In this document: positions 35,029-45,297 of the stretch, in pieces | How the letters are laid out: every line of letters begins with the position of its first letter | Numbering within the stretch: position 1 is the first letter of the stretch | NCBI GenBank assembly: GCA_022453515.1 | Contig: JAJNNY010000016.1 | Span: 248,001-312,000, forward strand | DNA from: Astrocystis sublimbata | Taxonomy: Eukaryota; Ascomycota; Sordariomycetes; Xylariales; Xylariaceae | DNA: 64,000 nucleotides | Direction: 5' to 3' | The notes under the pieces: generated by a model | Told to the model about the DNA's origin: nothing | The model's input: the letters and a program-made list of their open reading frames with translations, nothing else | Databases searched by the model: none | Position numbers and translations under genes: made by a program

Positions 35029-37632
35029 TCAGACACATAGCTCGTCGTCGCTCAAATCCTCCGGTCGCCCAATAGAATGGCGGGGCAGCGAGCGCATACC
35101 CAGCATTATCTTCCTCGAGCTGCGGCGTGGCTTCTTAGCTAGCATTCGGGGAAAGTTCTCCTTGTCCGAGTCCTCCGCCTGGATCTCCTGGAACTTTGAT
35201 GACAGTGAGTGCCTGGGGGTCTTCAGGGGGGCTAGGACATTCTTGACAAGCGTCGTTGTCAGCGCTTCGGTACTCCGAAAGCGACGTGGGCGTTTCTTGA
35301 AAAGCAGGCCCTGTTCGTCGTAAGTAGAACGAGTGGATTCGTCCGTATTAGGTTGTTCGTCGTCGACTATGCCTTGGTTCAGACATGCCTCCGTATCTGA
35401 AACGCTGTCTGCGACAGAGCTGACCTTGTTGTTGGGGCGACAGATTTGTAGAACTCCAGTATCACTGGCCGGGCTCGTTTGCCGAGTCTGCCTTGTCATG
35501 GTTGGAGCCCGGCGTTTTCTCGCGACTGGACTGGCTGTCACCCATTCGCCGATTGTCTCTTCCCAACGGTATCCCGTGAAAAGCGTGCCGCCACTCTGCT
35601 GCTGGCTCGTGGCACCGGAACTCGACCGATCAGGCCGATGGAGACTTTCGGCGTAGATGAGATCCCGAACATTGTTGGTCTGCTGGGCAACCAGGAAGGC
35701 TGCTGCTGCTTTGAGTTTGTTTAACTGATCCTGACGGAGTTCTAGGACTTTCATCCGCTCAAAAAGCCCATTTAGACATTGGTGGGATGCCACTGCTGTT
35801 CCTCGCCCGCAAGCCCTTGCTATTGATGCTATGAGCCATGTGACGCTGTCGTAATGTTTGCGAATACGGATATCCTTTGAGAGCAGGGAAGTGAGACTGG
35901 CCGGGGAGAGATTTCCCATGCCATCTTCCGTTCGGGATGGAGATTTCTCTTGCCGGCTTTGCTCTAATGACAGGAAAAGCGCCAAGTACAAGACTCCTAG
36001 CCGAGGGTTACCTCGGCCACGGGTATGGCCACTGAGCTCGTTTATGCTTGCTCTTAATATGTATCTGAGTTTATCGCCAATGATGGCAATTCGCCGTGTT
36101 TCTGATTCTGTAAGCTGGACTGTTCGAAGTTCGGTTTCTCCGAGCAGAGCCAGGGATGATATGATTCCAAGTGTACTCATCAGTGTTCGTTGACTCGCCT
36201 TCATCATGTCTTGCTCGAGCCGAAGTGTGTTAGAGTCATTATTGTATGTACGTCTCTGGTTACACAATAGTACAATACACTGCGTGGCAAAGTTTACAGC
36301 ATCGACACTAGGCTGGGTGCTAGCTAGTCTACAGACTGCTAAGGCCCATACGCGTTCGAACTCCGTGGTTGCCAGCCAATCTACTGGCAAGTGGCCGCTT
36401 GATAATAACACCGAATACTGCCGGAATAGAAATGAAGTTCGTTGCGTTCGGATCGCGAAGGAGTTGAGATATAAGAGTGGCTGCAATGCGGTTGCGTGTG
36501 TATAACAGCTTCCTGTCGACAATGGCTCGGGATATTGGCAATTGATCAGTGCTGCTGTGAGATCCTCAGCTTCCGAGACCGCTCCCAACTGGACGCATAG
36601 ATCGATAACAAGCTGCGAGAACTCGTCACTGAATACTCCTTCTTGGATTCCTGTTTTTACTGCGTTCAGTCCGTCTGCCCTGACAACTACCCGGAGATGT
36701 CTCCATCCCACGTTTGTACCCAGAGTCTCCAGCTCGTTATAGATATGCGCGGAGGTATCGATATCATCCAACGTTGACACCGTCCCACTTTCTTCCGCAT
36801 CATATCTTTCCCACGCATCAAGTTCGATGATGTATTGTGGCACCCTTCGCAAACACATCTCCAGAAATGAACGCGGGCCAGTAGCGAGGCTGTTCTTTAC
36901 AGTGCGGGTCGTTGTAGCCTTCAGCAGCGCCTCCAAGCTTCGATATATAGCCTCCAAATCCGCGTATCTAGAGGGTTGGCTGTCGCGAAGACCGGCTAGT
37001 CGAGCTTCCAGACGGTTCAAGAAGCTAGAGCCAGACTTTGTGCGGTGTTTTCGGTCAGGTCTGGTCTGATTCGAGCTCAGATCTAACTCGGGCAATGGGG
37101 CCACTGGAGAGAGCTCTATCTTTCCACGTGCACGTCGTAGCATTGGCGTAGATGCCACTATCTCGCCCGGGGCAATGGATTTGGGTTGGGGTTGAGGGCG
37201 GACGCACTTGAAAGCCTTCTTGACGCCTCGTTTCTCTCCTACGCCTCGACTCTCATCCCTAGGGGTCTGCTCGAGCTGATTCTGAGCTGATTCAACATTC
37301 AGAGATTGAGAAGGCTTCGTACCGCGTCTCTGAGAGTACGTGAGCCGCGGACGTTTCTTCCTCGGCACAAGGCAATCCACTTGTGTGTTGGGCTGATCAT
37401 AATGCTCGCTGTTGCTCGCAGATGAGACGGAAACAGATGCCGAGTTCAGTTTGGGGACAAAGGTCTTCGTCTGGCCTATAACAGATACTTCCTTTCTAAG
37501 CGAAGTGATGCGTGAAACCAGCGGTCGTAAAAGCCGATGGCATCGTGCAGTAGTCCACGGCTGTGATAGCTCTTCGAATTTGGGGGCTGGGTTCCGCGGC
37601 TGAAAGCGCGCTTGGTCCGGGAATAGCGACAT
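35029..37632 (-). CDS. Hypothetical 867-residue nuclear-looking protein with KEN motif
   Basis: I do not recognise this family. Seen: one uninterrupted frame from ATG 37632 to TGA 35031-35029, 867 residues. The first 30-60 residues include a compact block ARCHRLLRPLVSRITSLRKE, which looks structured. Residues about 60-230 are basic and disordered, with several Lys/Arg clusters that could be nuclear signals (KKRPRLTYSQRR, RRARGK). Residues about 230-640 are Leu-rich and probably helical, with an ARM/HEAT-like feel but no clear repeat. The C-terminal 200 residues are again disordered, with FKKRPRRFRS, a KEN triplet in DSDKENF near residue 823, and KKPRRSSRK. Known: KEN boxes can be APC/C degradation signals. 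Inference: a nuclear, possibly cell-cycle-regulated protein. The long intact frame argues it is real. Confidence 0.8.
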   Translation of the reverse strand: MSLFPDQARFQPRNPAPKFEELSQPWTTARCHRLLRPLVSRITSLRKEVSVIGQTKTFVPKLNSASVSVSSASNSEHYDQPNTQVDCLVPRKKRPRLTYSQRRGTKPSQSLNVESAQNQLEQTPRDESRGVGEKRGVKKAFKCVRPQPQPKSIAPGEIVASTPMLRRARGKIELSPVAPLPELDLSSNQTRPDRKHRTKSGSSFLNRLEARLAGLRDSQPSRYADLEAIYRSLEALLKATTTRTVKNSLATGPRSFLEMCLRRVPQYIIELDAWERYDAEESGTVSTLDDIDTSAHIYNELETLGTNVGWRHLRVVVRADGLNAVKTGIQEGVFSDEFSQLVIDLCVQLGAVSEAEDLTAALINCQYPEPLSTGSCYTHATALQPLLYLNSFAIRTQRTSFLFRQYSVLLSSGHLPVDWLATTEFERVWALAVCRLASTQPSVDAVNFATQCIVLLCNQRRTYNNDSNTLRLEQDMMKASQRTLMSTLGIISSLALLGETELRTVQLTESETRRIAIIGDKLRYILRASINELSGHTRGRGNPRLGVLYLALFLSLEQSRQEKSPSRTEDGMGNLSPASLTSLLSKDIRIRKHYDSVTWLIASIARACGRGTAVASHQCLNGLFERMKVLELRQDQLNKLKAAAAFLVAQQTNNVRDLIYAESLHRPDRSSSGATSQQQSGGTLFTGYRWEETIGEWVTASPVARKRRAPTMTRQTRQTSPASDTGVLQICRPNNKVSSVADSVSDTEACLNQGIVDDEQPNTDESTRSTYDEQGLLFKKRPRRFRSTEALTTTLVKNVLAPLKTPRHSLSSKFQEIQAEDSDKENFPRMLAKKPRRSSRKIMLGMRSLPRHSIGRPEDLSDDELCV

Positions 37633-38973
37633 CGATTCAAGCAAGTGATAGTTTGTAGCCAGATTTTAAATGAAGTTGTAGCATCGATGAAGATAAAATG
37701 AAATTACTCTGGAATGTAGCGATGCATGTTCTGGGTAGTGCTGCTGGTCGTGCTGGCAAGAGGATATAGCGAACGTTGATGGGCTATGTGTTTGCGCCTC
37801 ATGGGCAGTTCATAGTGAGCAAAAAAGGGTCGAAACAAGCTTAAGGATAGAGATGCATACTTCAAGACACATGCAGTGCGCAGTGCTACCTTAGGATTCA
37901 GAAAGAGCGAGGTCGTACTCAGGTTGTCGAGGTTGTTTACTTACTCCCGGTTTGGGACTAGATCGACTCCACGAGCTACTGTGGAGCATCCTTTGGACGG
38001 CCAATGGAGGAGGAGCTTAGGTTGCATCCATTCCCTGGGGGCCTGGGGTATTGCGAGGGCTCTAATCGATAAGGCGCCAAGTACACACCTCTGCGAAAAG
38101 CCAAAAAGTTCAACGGCTTCACTCGGGTGGGCTGCGCTGTGCTGTTGGGGGGTGCATCACGCCAGGATATGATCTTTGAGTTAAAACTAAGTATGCACTT
38201 AGGTAGGTATTTCGACATACAGAGTCAGTGCATTTCCAATTCCCCTTCTTTTCCCACTCTATTGAAGTCATTGCCTACATGTAGGTACATACATAAAATA
38301 CATATGTACATATAAATGTAAGTACCTAGTGTGACCCAAAAGCCACACAAAGTCGCAAAGTCGCAAAGTCACCACCTGGGCGCCGATATCGAACTCCGTA
38401 GCACCGGGGCTTGCCGGGAACAGCCGGCTACCTACCTAGGTAGGTATGTAGCTTAGGTCGGTCAGGTAGTACTATTAGGCCGTTTTTAGTCCCCAGAAGC
38501 CATGCCAATTCATCGAGACGCAGAAAAAAAAAGATTTTGTTCGGTTCACAAGACCCAAAAGTAACATCGTCACCGTTATTCCCACAATTCTCCCTCCCTC
38601 CCATTCTTGTATGCATCCTCGAACCACACCTCTACATATCAAGCACAAACAAGCAGATTGTAGTGGCGTTGCTTTTGCTCGTCATCTGTACTATTACTAT
38701 ATTTCTCTTCCACTCTCCTACTTTCCTTCTCTCATCTAATCGTCATATCCCGAACGGATATATCTACCGCCAAGATCAGCAAGCTCTTGTGGTCCCCGTC
38801 CCCGTCCCCCTCCATGTGTGTTGCACCCGCTGTACAATACACCGATCCTTGCAAATTGAAAAGATATAACGACTGAACGTCGAGGCCTGTTGTATCCAAT
38901 CCAATCCAAGCCACGGCCCCTGCCTCTGCCTCTGCCGATAGCCCCCCCATCCATCAACCACTCGTCCCTGAAA
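37633..38973. other. Intergenic region between divergent hypothetical gene and CLU1
   Basis: No gene supported. It should hold both promoters and the CLU1 leader. TACCTAGGTA-type motifs lie at about 38429-38466, and pyrimidine-rich sequence at 38585-38740 lies upstream of CLU1. Confidence 0.5.
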
Positions 38974-41900
38974 ATGGCCGGTAAGCAACGTACCACGCGA
39001 GAGCCTTGTCTTTATTGGCCTTCCCTTGCCTTTGCCTTGTCCTTATGGATGTGGTGTGCGAGTGGCCGGCTTGCGTAGATGACGGCTAACCGTTCTGGAA
39101 TCGCAGCCCCCTCTGCTTCTGCTGCTGCTGCTGCCGAAGCAGTGCCTGTCGACAACCAGTCTGTAGCCGAGCTGAATGACGATGGCGCCGAGGATGTTGA
39201 CGTAGCCGAAGGTAGAACCACCGAACTCACCATGCCCCTTGCACACAAGCATGCTGATATATATATACACTCGGTAGCTCTGTTTCAGCTGACTATTATA
39301 CTCCCCCACGAACCGAGCAACCAGGAATCGAGCCGAATCCCTATTGTGGTCAGTTGGAACTTTCCGTCCCTGCCCATTGTTCGATTGTCTAAGACGTACA
39401 CAGGTCTCCCCGCAAGAGCAGATCCATGAGCTGCGACAGTCCGTTATCGAGCTGCCCTCTGCCTTCGAGTACTCGTGCTTCCACTTCGAGCACGAGGGCG
39501 AGCGAATCAACGATTTCGTGCAGATATCCGATGTCAAAGGCCTGGGACCCGAGGCCGAGATCCGTCTAGTAGAGGACCCTTACACGGAAAAGGAAGCTAG
39601 GATACACCTCATACGTATTCGCGATCTTGTCGGTGCTGCTGGCGACAGGACGGATACCCTGCATGGTGTTCTCCCCGGCGCCTCTCTATTCGACTCGCTC
39701 ACCGCAGAGGCAAAGGCTGTCGACAACGTACAAGCGAGCACCTACGACTTTGACGCACCGGCAAAGACCACAACTTTGCTGCCGAAGGAGGAGGAGCCCG
39801 CCCCAAAGACCGTGAAATCCATTTCCCTGTCACCATGGAACCCTCCTCCTTATCACCTTCGGCAAAAGGGCCACCTCCTCTACCTCATCGTCACCACGAA
39901 CGAGGGCGAGCAATATCAGATTACCTCGCACGTTGGCGGCTTCTACGTCAACAGGTCGTCCAACAGCAAATTCGATCCTACACCTCGCGCTGCTCCTAAA
40001 GCCTACTCCGCACACTCGCTACTGACGCTATTAGGCCAGGTCTCGCCCTCGTTTTCCGAGTCTTTCGTGCAGCTCATGCAGTTCAACAACCGAAGGGAAC
40101 CGTTGGCGACGTTTCAGATGACGAATGCCATCCCCGCAGCTCCCTGGCTGGTACCGTCGCAATCCTCGCCACTGTGCGCGCACAGCGCCGACATCACCCG
40201 GACGCAGGAGGGTTATCTCATTGCTGGTGTGGATAACACCGATACCCTACGTGACTGGAACGAGGAGTTCCAAGCAGCACGAGAGTTGCCCAAGGAGACT
40301 GTCCAGGACCGCGTTTTCCGGGAACGCTTCATTTCCAAACTCTTCGCTGACTACTCCGATGCCGCTGCTCGTGGCGCTATTCTCGTGGCAAGAGGTGAAG
40401 TCACCCCCCTCAACCCAACGGAAGGTCGTGACGCTCAAATATTCGTGTACAATAACGTTTTCTTCTCCTTTGGTGCGGACGGTGTAGGTACATTCACCTC
40501 GGAGGGTGGCGATGACGCCGCGCGGGTTGCTACTGGAAAGGACGTGAATGGTGTCCGTATCGTCAACCAGCTAGACATTGATGGGCTTTACAGCCCCGCT
40601 ACCGTTGTTGTGGACTATCTTGGAAAGCGCATAGTTGGCCAAACCGTCGTCCCAGGCATCTTCAAGCAGAGGGAGCCTGGTGAGAACTCCATCGACTACG
40701 GTGCTGTCGAAGGCAAAGAGGTGGTCGCTGCCGACGAAAGGTTTGCTGCCCCCTTCGAGAAGCTGTCACAAGCCCTCCGTGTCAAGAAGCATCCCGTATG
40801 GGATAAGGATGGGAAGCGTTTCGACTTGGAAGCCAGCGTCGAAACAAAGGGCCTGATGGGCACAGATGGACGCAAATATGTCCTTGATCTGTACCGCATT
40901 ACACCACTAGACGTGTTATGGCTAGAGGAGAACGCTGCCAAGACTGGCGGAGAGGAAACGGAATACCCCCACCGTATGACAGTTCTCCGACCCGAGCTGG
41001 TTGAAACAATTCGAACCTTGAAGTGGTCAGAGTGGGTAAATGCAGAAATTACTCGCATAAAGGGACGCCAATCGAAGGATAAACCGGAAAAAGGAGAGTC
41101 CGACGAGTCCAAAAAACCTGACGAGTCTAAGGAAGACGACGAATCTAAGGAAGATGACGAGTCTAAAGAAGATGACGAATCCAAAGAAGATGAGATTGAG
41201 GAAAGGATCGACGGGTCTAACTTTTCCTTCAGTCTCAACCCCGACGCCTTCAGTGGCCAAGTCGCCCAGACCGATGAGGAGAAGAAGGAGCTTGCTGCTG
41301 ACGAAGAAGACGTTCGTAACGCATGCAAACATCTCCGTGATGTGGCAATTCCGGACTTTGTCAAGGACATTAATACCTCGGACCTGCCATTCCCCATGGA
41401 TGGTGCCTCGTTAGCTAAGATGATGCACAAACGCGGTATCAACATGAGATATCTGGGGCAGATAGTATCTCGTTGCGAGGGTCCCAGGTTACTGCGTCTC
41501 CGCGATCTTTGCTTGCAAGAAGTAGTCTCGCGAGCTTTCAAGCATGTGGCAGGCAAATATCTACGATATCTGCCCGTGCCCCTGACATCCGCATGCATCG
41601 CACACCTGCTAAACTGTCTGCTGGGGTCAGCTTTCAATAGCAAGCCAGTTGCTGACATTGATGAGTCATTGCAGTCCCTCTATCCCGAGGCAGATTTGGC
41701 ATTTGCCGAGGTGACACCGGAGAGTCTGCGTAAGGAGATTGAGGATCAAGCTCTTCGACGGTTCAAGATTACTTTGGATGCGGATTGGCACGCGGGAATC
41801 AAGCACTTGCAACTACTACGTGAGGTCTCACTTAAGCTTGGTCTCCAATTGCAGGCCAAAGACTTCCAATTTGAAGGCGATTCCACCCAGATGCCCGAGA

Positions 41901-43006
41901 AGCCAAAGGAGCAGACAAACGGGAACGGTGAGAAGAACAAGAAGAAGAAGAAGAAGGCAAAGGATGACGCTTCACCTTCCTCGGCCGCTCCCGCTCCGAC
42001 GCCGTTCACCTTTTGCGCCAATGATGTTATTAACGTGGTACCAATCATCAAGGATTCAGCACCAAAGAGTACTATATCGGAGGAAGCTTTGGAAGGTGGT
42101 CGACATTCTATAATCCAGGGCAATCGAAAGATTGGCCAAGAGCTGTTGCTGGAATCTTTGACCCTCCACGAACAGATATATGGCATCCTACACTCTGAAG
42201 TTGCACGAGCATACTCAACTCTAGCGCAGATCTACTTCCAGCTAGATGAGAAGGAGGCCGCCTGTGACCTTGCACGCAAAGCTGTCATCGTGTCCGAACG
42301 CACCATTGGTATCGACTCTGCTGAGACATTGCTTTACTACCTCAACCTGGGCCTATATGTGCACGGCTCGGGAGACAGCAAGACGGCTCTAACCTATGTC
42401 AAACACGCCCTTGATTTGTGGAAAGTGATTTATGGAGCCGACCATCCGGATTCTATCACCACACTTAACAACGCCGCTGTGATGCTCCAACATATGCAGG
42501 CGTACCATGAATCACGTATCTGGTTCGAGGAAGCGCTGACCGTATGTGAGCGTGTCATTGGGGTCCAGTCGCTTCAAGCCGCGAGCCTTCTATTCCAGCT
42601 GGCACAGGCTCTCGCTCTAGACGGCGAGCCAAAGCCAGCGCTCAGCAAGATGCGCGAGTCGTACAGTATCTTCCTACAAGAGCTCGGCGCCGAAAATCAG
42701 AACACGAAGGAAGCCGGTACATGGCTCAATCAGCTCACACAGAATGCCGTCGCCCACGCCAAACGTGACAAAGACGCGCAAGCTGGTCGTATACGAGCAG
42801 GCCTCCGGTACGCGCCACGACACATTGCTGGCTCGGCCTCCCCAGCTACCGCCTCCGCTGCACTCAGCAGCAAAGCAAAGTCTGACAAACCGGATGCGAG
42901 AACCATCGACGACCTTGTCAAATTCATTGAGGGCGGAAGCGCGCAGAGCAAACCCACAAAGAAGCGGACCAACCCAAAGAGTCGAGTCGGTGGTAAACCT
43001 TCATGA
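38974..43006 (+). CDS. CLU1: Clustered mitochondria protein CLU1/TIF31
   Basis: Role from the family: cytosolic RNA-binding protein that keeps mitochondria distributed; yeast Clu1/Tif31 co-purifies with eIF3. Seen: exons 38974-38980, 39107-39211, 39278-39348 and 39404-43006 join in phase into 1261 residues, starting with MAA and an Ala/Ser-rich tract. The ubiquitin-like CLU_N domain (LPHEP...QEQIHELRQSVIELPSAF) ends about residue 120, with LVEDPYTEKEARIH after it. The CLU domain spans about 340-590, then an acidic insert of four or so DESKED repeats (about 620-660). A central eIF3-p135-like region lies at about 680-850, a KKKKKKAK patch near 910, and TPRs at about 955-1170. The tiny first exon (ATGGCCG) is inferred from splice signals. 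The protein is intact. Confidence 0.93.
41080..41206 (+). repeat. Acidic in-frame repeat within CLU1
   Basis: Repeated 18-bp units encode DESKED-type hexapeptides between the CLU and central domains. Synonymous differences between units show some age. Confidence 0.8.
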
Positions 43007-43572
43007 TTTACTTATTCTATCATACTAACGACATTGATGAACTCATTGGCATAGTGAACGGCATTACTAGTCTATGGCTAATGGTAGGTGACGAATGGCA
43101 CCGGTAAATATGGGAGATGGGGTGGAAGGCATACGCACTGATATTATACTTCAAATACGCGGCTGGCTGGTGGTCTACCAAGCCGGGAGAGTCGCTGTAT
43201 ATTTATCATGTTCTTCTCGTGTATCGCTATTTTGTTGCATCCTTATCGCTGCTCACAACCACATTTTGGGTCGGATGAGTGGGTCACGGGGACGAAAAAA
43301 ATATAGAGGGAAGGGAATTGGTGTTCCTGGAGCTCTTGCTACACGGGGTGGCTCGGGTCTGGTATGGTCTGGTCTGGCGTCGTAGAGGGGTATGCATATC
43401 TTATCATCTGAATCTACCTACTCCCCTCATATGCACAAAATCGCATGATGTTTTGATAGCTTGATGGATTGAAAGCAAAATCAACATGGCCTTCTTAACT
43501 CCATTCTTGCACCAGTTCAAGTTGTCTCTGATTGGAAATGGTGCTAGGTTAACTGTGTTTGAGCTGGTGATC
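43007..43572. other. CLU1 3' region
   Basis: No gene seen. Probably contains the CLU1 3' UTR and terminator. Confidence 0.5.
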
Positions 43573-43830
43573 CTACATTGATCCGGTCAGCACCGTCTCC
43601 GGGATTGTTAGTTCCCCTTCGTCGTGGTGTAAGTAGGCACGCACGGGATGGGATGCAAATACAAATTCCCGGATGTCTGCTATCATGAATTTTGATGGCG
43701 GATGTTCATGTCCGAGGTTTCCTTGAGACCTGGAGGGGGCCGCCGCAAAGCCCAGCTTCTCAGTCATGGACTTCAACCATTTATAATGGGCTTCTGTTCC
43801 ACGCTCGAAAGGGTTATTCATTTCTGCCAT
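43573..43830 (-). CDS. Possible small protein or gene fragment, unrecognised
   Basis: I do not recognise it. Seen: an 85-codon frame from ATG 43830 to a stop at 43575-43573. It begins MAEMNNPFERGTEAHYKWLK and has a plausible amphipathic helix in the first 30 residues and a balanced composition. It sits 3'-to-3' with CLU1, and its upstream flank is the AT-rich island at 43.83-44.48 kb, so it could be the surviving 3' end of a gene cut by an insertion. It could also be a chance ORF: the length is within what random sequence gives and no splice partner is evident. Confidence 0.3.
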   Translation of the reverse strand: MAEMNNPFERGTEAHYKWLKSMTEKLGFAAAPSRSQGNLGHEHPPSKFMIADIREFVFASHPVRAYLHHDEGELTIPETVLTGSM

Positions 43831-43899
43831 TATAGATGTTCAAGATTTGTTTATACTAGTAGTAGGATATCTCAAATTGTCTCATTACTATTCGGTAGA

Positions 43900-43916
43900 A
43901 AAGTGCTTCTTATATA
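43900..43916 (+). repeat. Direct repeat, left copy
   Basis: 17-base identical match to 44385-44401, in the same orientation. Confidence 0.8.
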
Positions 43917-44384
43917 TAATGGTTTAAACCTTGTCAAGACGTTGTTTAGTACCTGTATTTTCTTTATATATAGTTATTGTTACATAATAGGATTCAGTAG
44001 TATATACATAGTTGTTTATATGAGTGAAAAACAACACGTAATACGGCTGGCCCAACCTATACAATACGAAGGATACTACTCACAATACTACTAAAACTAC
44101 CTACCTCACATGGCCGGTCGTCGGCATAACTAAGTCCCGTCCTGCCGAAGCGCCAGAATCAATGCGAGTCGTATCGATTCTATCCTTGTAATACGATTCG
44201 ATCGTATCAAATAGGCTACGTATACGCAACGCATGGTTGAGCATGTGTGTAGATCAAAATGCCGCCATAAGTATAAAAAGGTGGGCAGAAGCACTGCCAT
44301 GGAGCAGTCATTTCCTCACTGCCGTCAGAACACTTCCATCACTGCCACCACACCCCTAATATAACACCACCGTATTTAAATACT

Positions 44385-44401
44385 AAAGTGCTTCTTATAT
44401 A
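44385..44401 (+). repeat. Direct repeat, right copy
   Basis: 17-base identical match to 43900-43916. The two copies bracket about 470 bp. Confidence 0.8.
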
Positions 44402-45297
44402 AATAAATAAATAGAAATATTATATCAAGCCTTCCAACTTTTTTAAACATTAAATTTTTTTATTATATTATAATTTTCCCAAGCAAATATCAACCGACAA
44501 TAGGGTTAGCAAAGTGTGTGTATTTGTTTATATTGTCATGAGTAACACAGAAAGGGCGCAAGTGGTGTCTATATCTGCGTTGACAAATGCACGCGTATAC
44601 ACACATGCACACAGCACCAGCACCTTTCGACAGATGGATATATATATTTGTCTGCACTTCACCGGCACATCCATACGCGGATATGCCTGTCTTATGCATA
44701 TCTAGTTTCAGAGCATTTCATTTGCCTTTGTTACATTGCATTGGAAGCTCATTTTCCACCCGAATCAGTCCGATCTGTATATATGAGCGGATAGACGAAC
44801 GTTCATCACATCTTCGATTTTCCAGCCTTCAAAGCTCGAGGCTTGAGAAGCACAATGCCATCCATAGCAAACAGACAGACTGCAATGAACTTTGACCTTG
44901 CTTCCCATTCGTTTCATCGTGAAGTAACAGGCAAAACACATCGCTCAGGCCTCCCAGGAAATACCGAGTCCACGCCCATAGCCGGCCTCCATTGCATATG
45001 CATGAGACCCAGGAAGACACCGTATACACCGTCCCACATCCGTTATTTTCCTTTAAACCCCGAAAACCCATCCCATTGGCAGATCCGATACCCACGAGAT
45101 ACTCGTGCGAAGAGTAGGGGGATAAAGCCGTCAAGCAAGAAAGTCGAGCAAACAGTATCGTCAAGTTATCTGTCTGCTTTGTTGTCTCGTCGGCAAACAA
45201 TCAAATAAACCGGGGTCTTTCAAAACTCGGGCAAGTGCGCCACTAAATCATACGAAGCTGTACACCAGACTCTAGATAGGAGGGGAGCCGCCAATCA

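Larger units (their letters stand above)
43831..45297. other. AT-rich island and 3' flank of the forkhead gene
   Basis: About 43831-44100 and 44385-44480 are strikingly AT-rich compared with the window. Between them is a more balanced segment with a TATAAAAAGG box at about 44273. The 17-mer AAAGTGCTTCTTATATA occurs at 43900-43916 and again at 44385-44401. No coding sequence is recognised. The pattern could be a degenerate mobile element. From about 44480 to 45297 I see nothing but the 3' flank of the next gene. Confidence 0.45.
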
